Assembly (NCBI GenBank): GCA_021162805.1
Contig: JAGGXZ010000055.1
Coordinates: 1-40,530 of the forward strand
Direction of reading: 5' to 3'
DNA: 40,530 nucleotides
Source: Candidatus Poribacteria bacterium
Lineage (GTDB): Bacteria; Poribacteria; WGA-4E; B28-G17
The notes beneath the pieces are model-generated. The model saw only the letters and a program-made list of their open reading frames with translations. It was not told where the DNA came from and ran no database searches. A program made the translations under genes and the position numbers. Shown one piece after another: positions 30,699-39,161 of this stretch (its first letter is position 1; each line of letters starts with the position of its first letter).

Positions 30699-32034
30699 AA
30701 TATTGATAATAGATGATGACGAGCATCTGAGGAAGGCCTTGAAAGAAGTCATAAGGAGGGAAGGATATGAGGTGGTAGCCGCTAGCAGAAAAGAGGAGGC
30801 GCTGGAGATGATCCCGCATGTCAGGTTCAGCGTCGCTCTTGTGGATATCAGGATGGACGAGTCACACAGAGACGGGATAGAGATACTAGGCAGAATCAAG
30901 GAGATAGCGCCTGAGGCAGCCGTGTTGATCATGACGGCATATCCGAGCGTCGAGACGGCAGTGGAGGCGATGAAGCTCGGCGCCGCCGACTATATCTCGA
31001 AGCCTTTCTCATACGATCAGCTCATGCAGAAGCTTCGAAACCTCGCCGGCCCTCCGGGTGAAGAAGAACGATATTTCGGCGGAATCGTCACCCGGAACAA
31101 GCAGATGCTGAAGATACTGGAGACCGTGAGAAATGTCGCCGCCACCCAATCAACCGTCCTCATCAGGGGAGAAACGGGCACGGGGAAGGAACTGGTGGCA
31201 AGGGCGTTGCATAACTATAGCCCGAGAGCCGACGGCCCCTTTGTCGCCGTCAACTGCGCCGCACTCCCGGACATGCTGCTGGAGAGCGAACTCTTCGGAT
31301 ATGAAAGAGGGGCGTTCACAGGGGCTGTATCGAGGAAGTTGGGGAAATTCGAGCTGGCTCACGGAGGAACCCTCTTCCTGGACGAGATCACGGAACTCAC
31401 TCCTAAACTGCAGGCTAAGCTGCTCAGGGTGCTGGAACAGAAAGAGGTGGACCGGCTAGGAGGGAGAGAGCCGATCCCCGTAGATGTCAGGGTTATCGCT
31501 ACGACGAACGAGGATATCGAGGCATGCGTTGCCGAGGGGAGATTTCGCGACGATCTATACTACCGCGTGACGGTCGTGACGATAGAGCTGCCCCCTCTAA
31601 GGGAGCGGAAAGACGATATACCGCTCCTGGCCAGACATTTCCTTAAGATCTATTCCCGGCAGCACTGTAAGGAGATAGTGGATCTGTCCGAAGGGGCGAT
31701 ACAGAAGTTGATGGATTACCACTGGCCGGGAAACGTCAGACAGCTTCGAAACATCATCGAGCAGGCGGTCATCCTGTGTCCCGATGAGATCATCACCGAG
31801 ATGTATATCAATCCTGAAAGAAGAAGACGATCATCCAACCAGATAGTCATACCTATCGGAACGCCGCTCCATGAAGCCGAGAAGATGATAATTCTGAAGA
31901 CCCTGGAGGCGTGTGGAAACGTCAAAACCAAAGCGGCGGAACTCCTTAAAATCACTCCGAGAACCATCAGAAACAAGCTGAAGGCGTACGCCAAGGAAGA
32001 AGGAAGGCGGTTTGAAGATGAGGAGGAAGAATAG
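30685..32034 (+). CDS. NtrC-family sigma-54 activator, FlgR/FlrC-like
   Basis: This 449-residue protein has a receiver with D54 in [11 protein letters not shown]. The AAA+ domain has Walker A GETGTGKE near residue 162, the intact sigma-54 contact loop GAFTGA at residues 209-214 and [18 protein letters not shown] Fis-type DNA-binding helix-turn-helix lies near the C-terminus ([20 protein letters not shown]). The GTG start at 30685 overlaps the kinase gene by 14 bases. A sigma-54 promoter lies 93 bases after its stop, before flgB, so the activator probably drives the flagellar operon (inference). The enhancer sites are not identified. Confidence 0.93.
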   Translation: MSSDKILIIDDDEHLRKALKEVIRREGYEVVAASRKEEALEMIPHVRFSVALVDIRMDESHRDGIEILGRIKEIAPEAAVLIMTAYPSVETAVEAMKLGAADYISKPFSYDQLMQKLRNLAGPPGEEERYFGGIVTRNKQMLKILETVRNVAATQSTVLIRGETGTGKELVARALHNYSPRADGPFVAVNCAALPDMLLESELFGYERGAFTGAVSRKLGKFELAHGGTLFLDEITELTPKLQAKLLRVLEQKEVDRLGGREPIPVDVRVIATTNEDIEACVAEGRFRDDLYYRVTVVTIELPPLRERKDDIPLLARHFLKIYSRQHCKEIVDLSEGAIQKLMDYHWPGNVRQLRNIIEQAVILCPDEIITEMYINPERRRRSSNQIVIPIGTPLHEAEKMIILKTLEACGNVKTKAAELLKITPRTIRNKLKAYAKEEGRRFEDEEEE

Positions 32035-32126
32035 CTGAAACTTTATCCCCCTCGAGTAAGAAAATTTTTCCTCTTTCCTCTCCTCCCTTACCCGCTGAAT
32101 CCCCTATAAACACGTCCTCTGAGTGA

Positions 32127-32142
32127 TGGCATGCTAATTGCT
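32127..32142 (+). promoter_or_regulatory. Sigma-54 (RpoN) promoter of the flagellar operon
   Basis: TGGCATGCTAATTGCT matches the -24/-12 consensus TGGCACG-N4-TTGCW with a single mismatch at a tolerated position and exact spacing. The start site would be near 32153, leaving a leader of about 40 bases ahead of flgB. It lies directly downstream of an NtrC-type activator gene with an intact GAFTGA, which supports it. Confidence 0.85.
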
Positions 32143-32193
32143 CAAATATAGAGGGCGTTTCTCCCTAATCGAAAAACGGGAGGGTTTGTGAAG

Positions 32194-32619
32194 ATGCCGG
32201 GGCTTTTCGATTCGGTTTCCAAAATGCTTGAGGTTGCCATTCGCGGAACCGTCCTCAGGCACAATATCATCGCCAATAACATCTCCAATGCGGATACGCC
32301 GGGATATCAGGCGATGGATATCTCCTTTGAGGGGCTGCTGAGAAGAGTTCTTTCAGGGGAAGTCGATCCGGAGAGGGTTGATATGACGCCTAAGCTTGAT
32401 TACTCCCCTCCGAGACTTGCTGGGTTGGACGATGAGAAGGATAACGGGGTCGAGTTGATCCTTGAGCCGGGAGAGGAGGTCAAATTGGATGCCAACACCG
32501 TGGATATAGATCGTGAGATGACGAAACTTGCCGAGAATCTCATCATGCATAACGCCTTCGTGAGACTTCTAAACGCCAAGTATAGAATCCTTAAAACCGC
32601 CATAAATGGAAGGGCGTGA
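32194..32619 (+). CDS. flgB: FlgB, proximal rod protein
   Basis: About 141 residues. It is the first gene of the flagellar operon. The rod signature near the N-terminus is HNIIANNISNADTPGYQAMD, and the C-terminal helix has MTKLAENLIMHNAFVRLL. It forms part of the proximal rod crossing the periplasm. I use the ATG at 32194: GGGAGG lies 9 bases upstream, whereas the GTG at 32188 sits too close to it. FlgC follows after 13 bases. Confidence 0.93.
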   Translation: MPGLFDSVSKMLEVAIRGTVLRHNIIANNISNADTPGYQAMDISFEGLLRRVLSGEVDPERVDMTPKLDYSPPRLAGLDDEKDNGVELILEPGEEVKLDANTVDIDREMTKLAENLIMHNAFVRLLNAKYRILKTAINGRA

Positions 32620-32632
32620 GGAGGTATGAGAA

Positions 32633-33070
32633 ATGGATCTGTTCACGTCGATGGAGATAAGTGCCAGCGGGCTTACCGCTCAGAGAATCAGGATGAACGT
32701 CATATCCGAGAACCTCGCCAATGCCAACACCACCAGAACTCCTCAGGGAACGCCATATCGGCGTAAGGAGGTTTTATTTGCGACAAGGCCTGGAGGAACG
32801 ATATTGAGGGCGGGATTTATGAATCTCCCGTTCGATCTGGGAAGTGGGGTTGCTGTAACCGGGATAGTGGAAGATAAATCCCCATTTAGGGAGGTATATG
32901 ATCCAGGCCATCCGGACGCTAACAGCAAAGGGATTGTTCTGATGCCAAACGTCAATGTGGTCGTGGAGATGGTGAATATGATTTCAGCTACGAGGGCCTA
33001 TGAGTTGAACATCACTGCCCTTTCAGCCGCCAAAGAGATGGCGATGAAAACCTTGGAGATAGGAGCGTGA
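32633..33070 (+). CDS. flgC: FlgC, proximal rod protein
   Basis: This 145-residue protein is a rod component with the family opening ISASGLTAQRIRMNVISENL followed by ANANTTRTPQGTPYRRK, and the closing motif VNMISATRAYELNITALSAA. Both terminal helices, which pack into the rod, are present and the length is standard. The GAGGTATGAG stretch gives a ribosome site. fliE begins 4 bases after its stop. Confidence 0.94.
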   Translation: MDLFTSMEISASGLTAQRIRMNVISENLANANTTRTPQGTPYRRKEVLFATRPGGTILRAGFMNLPFDLGSGVAVTGIVEDKSPFREVYDPGHPDANSKGIVLMPNVNVVVEMVNMISATRAYELNITALSAAKEMAMKTLEIGA

Positions 33071-33074
33071 AAGG

Positions 33075-33377
33075 ATGAAGGTAGAATCGAGTTACGATCG
33101 ACTCAAATTTGAAGGACAGATGAAGGAGATCACCTCCGGGGGAAAGGGTAAAACCACCTCCTCGTTCATGGATATCCTCAAGGACTCCATTCAGAAGGTG
33201 AATGAGCTTCAGGTCGAGGCGGATAAAGCTATAGCGGAACTGGCTACAGGCAAGAATAGGGATATTGCCAGGACGATGATCGCCGTCGAGAAGGCGAACA
33301 TCGCCTTTCAAATGATGACGCAGATAAGAAATAAGATCGTCGAGGCATATCAGGAGATAATGAGGATGCAGGTGTAA
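33075..33377 (+). CDS. fliE: FliE, MS-ring to rod adapter
   Basis: This 100-residue protein joins the MS ring to the rod and is needed for export. It has SFMDILKDSIQKVNELQVEA and then ATGKNRDIARTMIAVEKANI and IAFQMMTQIRNKIVEAYQEI, the typical C-terminal helix of FliE. The length is normal and the operon position between flgC and fliF is standard. Confidence 0.93.
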   Translation: MKVESSYDRLKFEGQMKEITSGGKGKTTSSFMDILKDSIQKVNELQVEADKAIAELATGKNRDIARTMIAVEKANIAFQMMTQIRNKIVEAYQEIMRMQV

Positions 33378-33381
33378 GGAG

Positions 33382-35052
33382 ATGCCGGAGGGTATAAAAG
33401 GGTTACTGGAACAGCTCAAAACGGTATGGGGAAATCTGCCGAGGCAGGCAAAGATCGTCATACCTCTGGTATCGATTGGATTGCTGATCGGCCTAATCGC
33501 CCTGAGTTTACGCACGAATTCCTCCTACACGCTGCTATATAGCAATCTGAACGTCGAGGATCTGCGCGATATACAGATAGAACTCAGCAGGATGAACGTC
33601 AAATACAAACTCGGTCAGGACAACTCGATCTATGTCCCATCAAAAGAGGAGGCACGGCTGAGATTGATGCTTTCAGAGTCGGGCTTGCCCAGAGGGGACA
33701 ACGGATACAGCATTTTCAAAGAGAGGAATCTCGGCGAGACTTTCTTCGACTACGAGCGGAAGTACCAGGAGGCCACGGAGAGGAAGCTGAAACAGGCGAT
33801 AGAAAGTCTGCGTCCGGTTAAATTCGCCACGGTTAACATCACCCCCATGGAGGAATCGGTTTTCCTCGAAGGGGAACGACCGGCCAAAGCTTCCGTCATG
33901 CTTCAGCTTGAGCCAGGCACTCATCTCTCGCGCAAACAGGTTGAAGGGATCGTGCACTTGGTGGCTGGAGCGGTAAAAGGCCTTGATCCGGAAAACGTGG
34001 TCATCCTCGATGAAAGAGGGAATCAGTTGAACGCCGACCTAGACGAGGTGGAATCGGCGCAGATGCGGCTGAAACATCAAAGTGAGCTCGAAAAGCTCTT
34101 CGCCAGGAAGATCAGAGATCTGCTCGTGCCGCTCGTGGGCCCCAACGGATTCTCGGCGGAGGTGACGGTCGAGACTAACTTCGACCTAACGGAGACGACC
34201 ACCAAGAAATATAACAACGACGATGAGGTGATCTCCAAGGAGACCACCACCACGGAGAACTCCCAGGGCGTGGTTTCGACCGGACTTCCGCCAGGGACGG
34301 CTTCAAATGTGGTCTCCTCGGCTCAGGTTCAGCTCCCTTCCTCCAATCAGCCGATTTCCTTAAGCAGGAACACCACCACAAAGGAGTATGTGCCGAGCGA
34401 GACGATTCAGAAGGTCAAGAGCCTGCCGGGGGATATCAAGAAGGTTTCGGTTTCGGTTCTGCTGGATTACAAGCGCTCGGTCGGCCCTAACGGCAAAGTA
34501 ACCAAAGTGCCATGGACAACGCAGGAGCTTCAAATGATAGAGGATAACATCAAAAGCGCCATCGGGTATGATCAGAGACGCGGGGACATGGTAAAGGTAA
34601 ACGCCATTCAGTTCGACACCCTCTACGCCTTGCAGTATCAGGCCGAGCTGAAATCGGCCAAACGACATGAGCTCTATATGACCTTCGCCAGATACCTATC
34701 TATCGTAGCACTTGGATTCATGCTCTTCATACTGGTGAGGTTCATCATAAAGACTCTTGCATCGCCACAAGGGAAGGTGATACCAGCAGCTCTGGGCCCC
34801 GAGGTCGGCCCTGAGGCGATAGAGACGGGAGAAGGGAGAAGAGAGTTGGAAACCAAGCGAGAGGTCAAAGCGGTGGAGGCTCAGAAAGAAGAGGAACTCT
34901 CTCTTGAGGAGATCTTTCCAGAGCTTACCGGCGAGAGCAGGACTAAAGCGGAGGAGATTCAGCGTAAGGTCTTCAGCTTTGCCGAACATGATCCCGAAGC
35001 TATGGCTAAATTGATAAGAACATGGCTGCTGGAGGATGAAAAAGGGGAATGA
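33382..35052 (+). CDS. fliF: FliF, flagellar MS-ring protein
   Basis: This 556-residue protein builds the inner-membrane MS ring. It has a first membrane helix at about residues 25-43 (IVIPLVSIGLLIGLIALSL), then the ring-building motifs: SNLNVEDLRDIQIELSRMNV, then SESGLPRGDNGYSIFKE and LERKLKQAIESL-like. A second helix near residues 436-456 (FARYLSIVALGFMLFILVRF) leads to a cytoplasmic tail (SLEEIFPELTGESRTKAEEI) that binds FliG. The middle region is Thr/Ser-rich (TTTENSQGVVSTGLPPGTA). The size is standard, and fliE lies 4 bases upstream. Confidence 0.94.
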   Translation: MPEGIKGLLEQLKTVWGNLPRQAKIVIPLVSIGLLIGLIALSLRTNSSYTLLYSNLNVEDLRDIQIELSRMNVKYKLGQDNSIYVPSKEEARLRLMLSESGLPRGDNGYSIFKERNLGETFFDYERKYQEATERKLKQAIESLRPVKFATVNITPMEESVFLEGERPAKASVMLQLEPGTHLSRKQVEGIVHLVAGAVKGLDPENVVILDERGNQLNADLDEVESAQMRLKHQSELEKLFARKIRDLLVPLVGPNGFSAEVTVETNFDLTETTTKKYNNDDEVISKETTTTENSQGVVSTGLPPGTASNVVSSAQVQLPSSNQPISLSRNTTTKEYVPSETIQKVKSLPGDIKKVSVSVLLDYKRSVGPNGKVTKVPWTTQELQMIEDNIKSAIGYDQRRGDMVKVNAIQFDTLYALQYQAELKSAKRHELYMTFARYLSIVALGFMLFILVRFIIKTLASPQGKVIPAALGPEVGPEAIETGEGRRELETKREVKAVEAQKEEELSLEEIFPELTGESRTKAEEIQRKVFSFAEHDPEAMAKLIRTWLLEDEKGE

Positions 35053-35053
35053 A

Positions 35054-36064
35054 ATGGATGAGAAAAGATTAAAAGGTGTTGAGAGAGCCGCAATATTGAT
35101 GGTGATATTGGGAGCCGAGAGAGCCGCTCAGATCTATAGGCATCTCAATGAGGACGAAATTGAGAAAGTCTCGTTGCAGGTGAGTCAGCTTAAGGCCGTT
35201 CCGCCTGGAGTGAAGCTCGATGTGCTTCAAGAAGTATACGACCATATCCTGGCGAAAGAATACGTCGAGCAAGGGGGGATCGAATTTGCCAAGGTTGTTC
35301 TAGAAGCCGCTCTAGGCGAGGAAAGAGCTAAGAGAATCCTGGAAAGAATCCGCAGATCACTTGAGGGTAACCCGTTCGAGTTCCTAGATAAGGCCGATCC
35401 GGAGCAGTTGATCATGCTGTTGGAAAACGAACATCCACAGGTGGTTTCGCTCATATTGGCTAACCTCTCACCCGACCAGGCAAGCGCCGTCTTAGGAGGA
35501 TTGCCCGATCAGGTGAGATACGAAGTGATCAAGAGGATCGCCAACATGGAGAGCATAACCCCTGATGTATTGGAACTCCTTAGAACCTCTCTCCAGACGA
35601 GGATATCCACTATGATGGGTGGAACGGCGAAGGTCGGCGGACCTGAATTGGTGGCCGAAATACTCAATAGGGTCGATTCAAACGTGGAGAAGAGCGTGCT
35701 TGAAAAACTGGAGGAGGAGGATCCGGAACTGGCCGAACAGGTGAAGAACCTGATGTTCGTCTTCGATGATTTCATGCTTCTCGACGACAGGGATCTGCAG
35801 AAGGTTATAAGGGCTGTCAAGGATAACCGCGACCTAGTCCTCGCTCTGAAAGGGGCCACGGAGGAGCTCAAGGAGAAGTTCTTCAAGAACATGTCCCAGC
35901 GTATGGCGTTGATGATCAAAGAGGATATGGAGGTTATGGGGAGGGTGCCGTTGCGTGAGGTGGAGGCCGCCCAGCAGAGAATCATACAGGTTGCTAAGGA
36001 GTTAGATGAGGCTGGCGAGATAGTTCTGCAGAGACACGGTGCCGAGGAGGAGGTGTTCATCTGA
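35054..36064 (+). CDS. fliG: FliG, flagellar motor switch protein
   Basis: About 336 residues. It is the C-ring switch subunit that takes force from the stator. The N-terminal domain (RAAILMVILGAERAAQIYRH) binds FliF, the middle domain has ENEHPQVVSLILANLSPDQA, and the C-terminal domain carries the charged torque helix DRDLQKVIRAVKDNRDLVLA. I use the ATG at 35054 because AAGGGG lies 6 bases upstream; an ATG at 35036 lies within fliF. fliH begins at the last base of its stop (TGATG). Confidence 0.95.
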   Translation: MDEKRLKGVERAAILMVILGAERAAQIYRHLNEDEIEKVSLQVSQLKAVPPGVKLDVLQEVYDHILAKEYVEQGGIEFAKVVLEAALGEERAKRILERIRRSLEGNPFEFLDKADPEQLIMLLENEHPQVVSLILANLSPDQASAVLGGLPDQVRYEVIKRIANMESITPDVLELLRTSLQTRISTMMGGTAKVGGPELVAEILNRVDSNVEKSVLEKLEEEDPELAEQVKNLMFVFDDFMLLDDRDLQKVIRAVKDNRDLVLALKGATEELKEKFFKNMSQRMALMIKEDMEVMGRVPLREVEAAQQRIIQVAKELDEAGEIVLQRHGAEEEVFI

Positions 36065-36846
36065 TGGCAACCGTTATAAGAGCCGAAGATCACAACATCA
36101 GCACCATCAGAAGGTTCGATCTGGAATCGCTCGGTCTCGAACCTCCTAAAGGGAAAAGTAGCCGCAATGCCGAGAAGGATAAGATCTTGAATGAGATCCT
36201 CTCTCAAGCAGAGGAGATCAAAAGGGAAAAGATAGCCCAGGCGGAGCAGGAGGCGCGGGAGATTCTGATGAAGGCCAAGGCTGAATCGGAGGAGATCATC
36301 CGTCAAGCCCGGCAACAGGCGCAGGATCTGATAAAACTGGCTGAGAAAGAGGGATTCAAAGCTGGTTTCGATAAGGGATTCAACGATGGCATGCAACAGG
36401 CAGAACAAAGGCTGAAAATGATGGAGGAAGCCCTTAGACGGGCAGTGGATGAGTTCCGCAAAATCACAGATGATCTGATCAGAGAGAACGAAAGGGAAAT
36501 CGTTCAACTTATCAGAATAACGGCCGAGAAGATCGCTTTAAAGGAACTTTCCATATCTCCTGAATCGCTGCTTAAGGTGGCTAAGGAGGCGATCAGGGTT
36601 TGCCGATCGCCTCAGGCGATTTTAAGACTTCCACCCGATCTTCTCTCGTTGTTCAGAGAGCATAGGTCGAAATTGATGGAAGACCTGGATGAGGTGGAGT
36701 CGATCAGAATCGAACCGGATGAGACCCTCAGCCGGTTCGACCTGATGGTTGAAACCGATGATATGATCGTTGACGCCGCTCTTTCACGGAGGGTAGAGCG
36801 AATCCAAAAGGTTATCGAGGAGGCTTATGAAGCCCATAAACCTTAA
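36064..36846 (+). CDS. fliH: FliH, export ATPase regulator
   Basis: This 260-residue protein is the peripheral stalk regulator of the flagellar export ATPase. It has a long charged coiled coil (residues about 40-130: EEIKREKIAQAEQEAREIL), the GxxxG-like GFKAGFDKGFNDGM and a C-terminal domain (AEKIALKELSISPESLLKVA and IRIEPDETLSRFDLMVETDD) like V/F-type ATPase subunit E. Its position between fliG and fliI and the coiled coil support this. It overlaps fliI by 20 bases. Confidence 0.88.
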   Translation: MATVIRAEDHNISTIRRFDLESLGLEPPKGKSSRNAEKDKILNEILSQAEEIKREKIAQAEQEAREILMKAKAESEEIIRQARQQAQDLIKLAEKEGFKAGFDKGFNDGMQQAEQRLKMMEEALRRAVDEFRKITDDLIRENEREIVQLIRITAEKIALKELSISPESLLKVAKEAIRVCRSPQAILRLPPDLLSLFREHRSKLMEDLDEVESIRIEPDETLSRFDLMVETDDMIVDAALSRRVERIQKVIEEAYEAHKP

Positions 36847-38155
36847 ACTCAACCTATCCAAATATATGACGAGGATCAATGGGATCGAACCGCTCAAGAT
36901 TTACGGGAGGGTAAAACAGGTTGTAGGACTGGTGGTTCAAGCCTCCGGGTTGAGCGCTTCCGTCGGCGAACTCTGTCTCCTTATCCCTTCCGGCGGGCCC
37001 CCGGTGAACGCCGAGGTGGTGGGATTCAGGGATGATGGGATCTTGCTTATGCCATACGGGGAGCTGAGAGGTGTAAGGGCTGGGGATAAAGTTGAGCTTT
37101 CCAAATCGACCTTGACCGTTAAGGTCGGCCGATCCTTGCTGGGTAGAGTTCTGGATGCGCTCGGCTTACCCATAGACGACAAAGGGGATCTCGTCTGGGA
37201 GGAGGAACGCCTGATTCACAATACCCCTCCGAATCCGGTTTTAAGGAGAAGAATTACAGAGCCGGTCTCCACGGGAATCAGAGCCATCGATGGGCTCTTA
37301 ACGATCGGTAGGGGACAACGGATCGGGATATTCGCCGGGAGCGGTGTAGGCAAAAGCACCCTGCTCGGGATGATCGCCCGATACACCGAGGCCGATGTCA
37401 ACGTCATCGCCCTCATAGGTGAAAGAGGCCGTGAGGTGAGAGAGTTCATCGAGAAGGAGCTTGGAGAAAAGGGATTAGCGAGATCGGTCGTCGTAGTGGC
37501 CACCTCCGATCAGCCTCCGCTTCTGAGGGTTTTAGGGGCATTGACAGCTACAAGTATAGCCGAGTTCTTCCGCGATAGGGGGCTGAGCGTGATGCTGATG
37601 ATGGATTCGTTGACGAGGTTTGCCATGGCACAGAGAGAGATAGGGCTGGCGGCAGGGGAACCTCCGACGAGTAAAGGATATACGCCGTCGGTCTTTACCA
37701 AGATGCCGGCATTGCTCGAACGGGCCGGCACTTCCCCCGGGAAGGGGAGCATAACAGGGATATACACTGTGCTGGTCGAGGGGGATGACCTGAGCGATCC
37801 GGTGGCGGATGCTGCCAGATCAATCCTTGACGGACATATCGTCCTTTCCAGATCACTCGCCGATCAGAACCATTACCCCGCAATAGATGTGCTTAAAAGC
37901 GTCAGCAGGGTTATGAGCGATATCGCATCCCCCGATCATAAGGAAGCAGCGGCGATCTTCAGACAAGTGCTGGCGACATACTGGGAGTTCAGAGACCTCA
38001 TAAACATCGGCGCATATCAGCATGGCAGCAATCCGAAGATAGATTATGCTATAGCACACATCGACGCGATGAATGAGTTCCTCAGACAGGATGTGGACGA
38101 AAGCTCCGATTTTCACACCACGCTGAATCGGTTAAAGGGGCTGTTTGAGTCATGA
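36827..38155 (+). CDS. fliI: FliI, flagellar type III export ATPase
   Basis: This 442-residue ATPase has a P-loop at G171-S177 (GSGVGKS), VIALIGERGREVREFIEKEL, the Walker B region VMLMMDSLTRFAMAQREI, and the signature KGYTPSVFTKMPALLERAG with GSITGIYTVLVEGDDLSDP. It energises unfolding and export of rod, hook and filament subunits. The length is standard. It overlaps fliJ by 4 bases (ATGA). Confidence 0.96.
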   Translation: MKPINLKLNLSKYMTRINGIEPLKIYGRVKQVVGLVVQASGLSASVGELCLLIPSGGPPVNAEVVGFRDDGILLMPYGELRGVRAGDKVELSKSTLTVKVGRSLLGRVLDALGLPIDDKGDLVWEEERLIHNTPPNPVLRRRITEPVSTGIRAIDGLLTIGRGQRIGIFAGSGVGKSTLLGMIARYTEADVNVIALIGERGREVREFIEKELGEKGLARSVVVVATSDQPPLLRVLGALTATSIAEFFRDRGLSVMLMMDSLTRFAMAQREIGLAAGEPPTSKGYTPSVFTKMPALLERAGTSPGKGSITGIYTVLVEGDDLSDPVADAARSILDGHIVLSRSLADQNHYPAIDVLKSVSRVMSDIASPDHKEAAAIFRQVLATYWEFRDLINIGAYQHGSNPKIDYAIAHIDAMNEFLRQDVDESSDFHTTLNRLKGLFES

Positions 38156-38616
38156 GACGTTTCAACTTCAGACTCGAAGGGATATTGAGATATAGAAACA
38201 TGATAGAGGAGCAACGTAAAATGGATCTGGCGCGCGAGACGAGCCTCTATGAAAGAGCACTCAAGTCTCTGGTTGAGGTTCAGGAAAAGATAGCGGATGT
38301 TGAGGAGAAGCTTGCTCGTAAAAGCGCTAAAGGATTAACGGGTGCTGAGGCTAGAATTCACCTGAGATACCTCTCTTTCCTGAGGGAAATTGAGAGGGAA
38401 AGGCAAAAGGAGCTCGAAGAGGCGAATGAAAGGTTGGAGGAGGCCAGAAGGAAATTTATAGAGTCCAGACGGGAAAGGAAGACCGTAGAGACGCTTAAGG
38501 AGAAAGCATATGAGCTTTATCTCGAAGAGCTTAAGAGGGCCGAGCGGAAATTGATAGATGAGGTGGCGGCTAATAAGATCGCTAGATCGATAGCTGATGA
38601 GAGGCGATTGCCATGA
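38152..38616 (+). CDS. fliJ: FliJ-like export chaperone
   Basis: This 154-residue protein is almost entirely a charged, coiled-coil helix: it starts FNFRLEGILRYRNMIEEQRK, typical of FliJ, and is rich in Glu, Arg and Lys. It overlaps fliI and the next gene by 4 bases each. FliJ links FliI to the export gate. The identification rests on start motif, size, coiled coil and operon position. Confidence 0.85.
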   Translation: MRRFNFRLEGILRYRNMIEEQRKMDLARETSLYERALKSLVEVQEKIADVEEKLARKSAKGLTGAEARIHLRYLSFLREIERERQKELEEANERLEEARRKFIESRRERKTVETLKEKAYELYLEELKRAERKLIDEVAANKIARSIADERRLP

Positions 38617-39161
38617 CAAAGCTGATGACGATCACATCTTTGGCTTTCTACTTCTTTGCTCTGCTCTTCGGTCTGATTTTGTTCACCGGAAGATATACTT
38701 ACACCGTTCCGGCTCAAACCGCTCAGGGGGAGAGGAAGTCCGAGGAAACGTCCGCCCAGATGAAATCGCTTCAGGAGAAGATCAACCAGTTGAATGCTGA
38801 GATAGAGGCGAAACAGAACAGGCTCTCGAAGCTTCAAGAACAGATCGGCGAGGCCACAAAGACGTTGAGTCAGCTCAAGGAGCAGATAGCGGCTCTGGAG
38901 ATGGAAAGGGAATCCGTCGAGCGAGGTAGATCCCTGGCACGGCTTTACAGCTCTATGCAGGCCGAGGATGTGGCATCACTGATCATGCAGGCCAACGACG
39001 AGACGATAGATCTGATAGTTAAATATGCCTTCCCATATATGAGAAGTAGAGACCTCGGGAAGGTCATGAGCTCGCTGGTGAAGAACGATCCCCAGCTTGC
39101 AGCCAAAATATCCAAGATATTGGCCGAAAACGACAGTAAGGAGAGGTCACAGAATATATGA
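38613..39161 (+). CDS. MotE-like membrane coiled-coil protein
   Basis: This 182-residue protein has one membrane helix (ITSLAFYFFALLFGLILFTG, residues about 6-25). A periplasmic coiled coil follows (about 48-105), and then an MgtE-N-like domain (RLYSSMQAEDVASLIMQAND and GKVMSSLVKNDPQLAAKISK). That layout matches MotE, a chaperone for the MotA/MotB-type stator or motor in several phyla, encoded between fliJ and fliK as here. Overlaps of 4 bases on both sides support the operon. The role is by family and position. Confidence 0.75.
   Translation: MTKLMTITSLAFYFFALLFGLILFTGRYTYTVPAQTAQGERKSEETSAQMKSLQEKINQLNAEIEAKQNRLSKLQEQIGEATKTLSQLKEQIAALEMERESVERGRSLARLYSSMQAEDVASLIMQANDETIDLIVKYAFPYMRSRDLGKVMSSLVKNDPQLAAKISKILAENDSKERSQNI

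Noticed and set aside
35509-36507. 332-codon open frame on the minus strand
   Set aside because: It is antisense to fliG and fliH, both clearly real; its Ser/Leu-rich composition reflects the reverse of charged helices.
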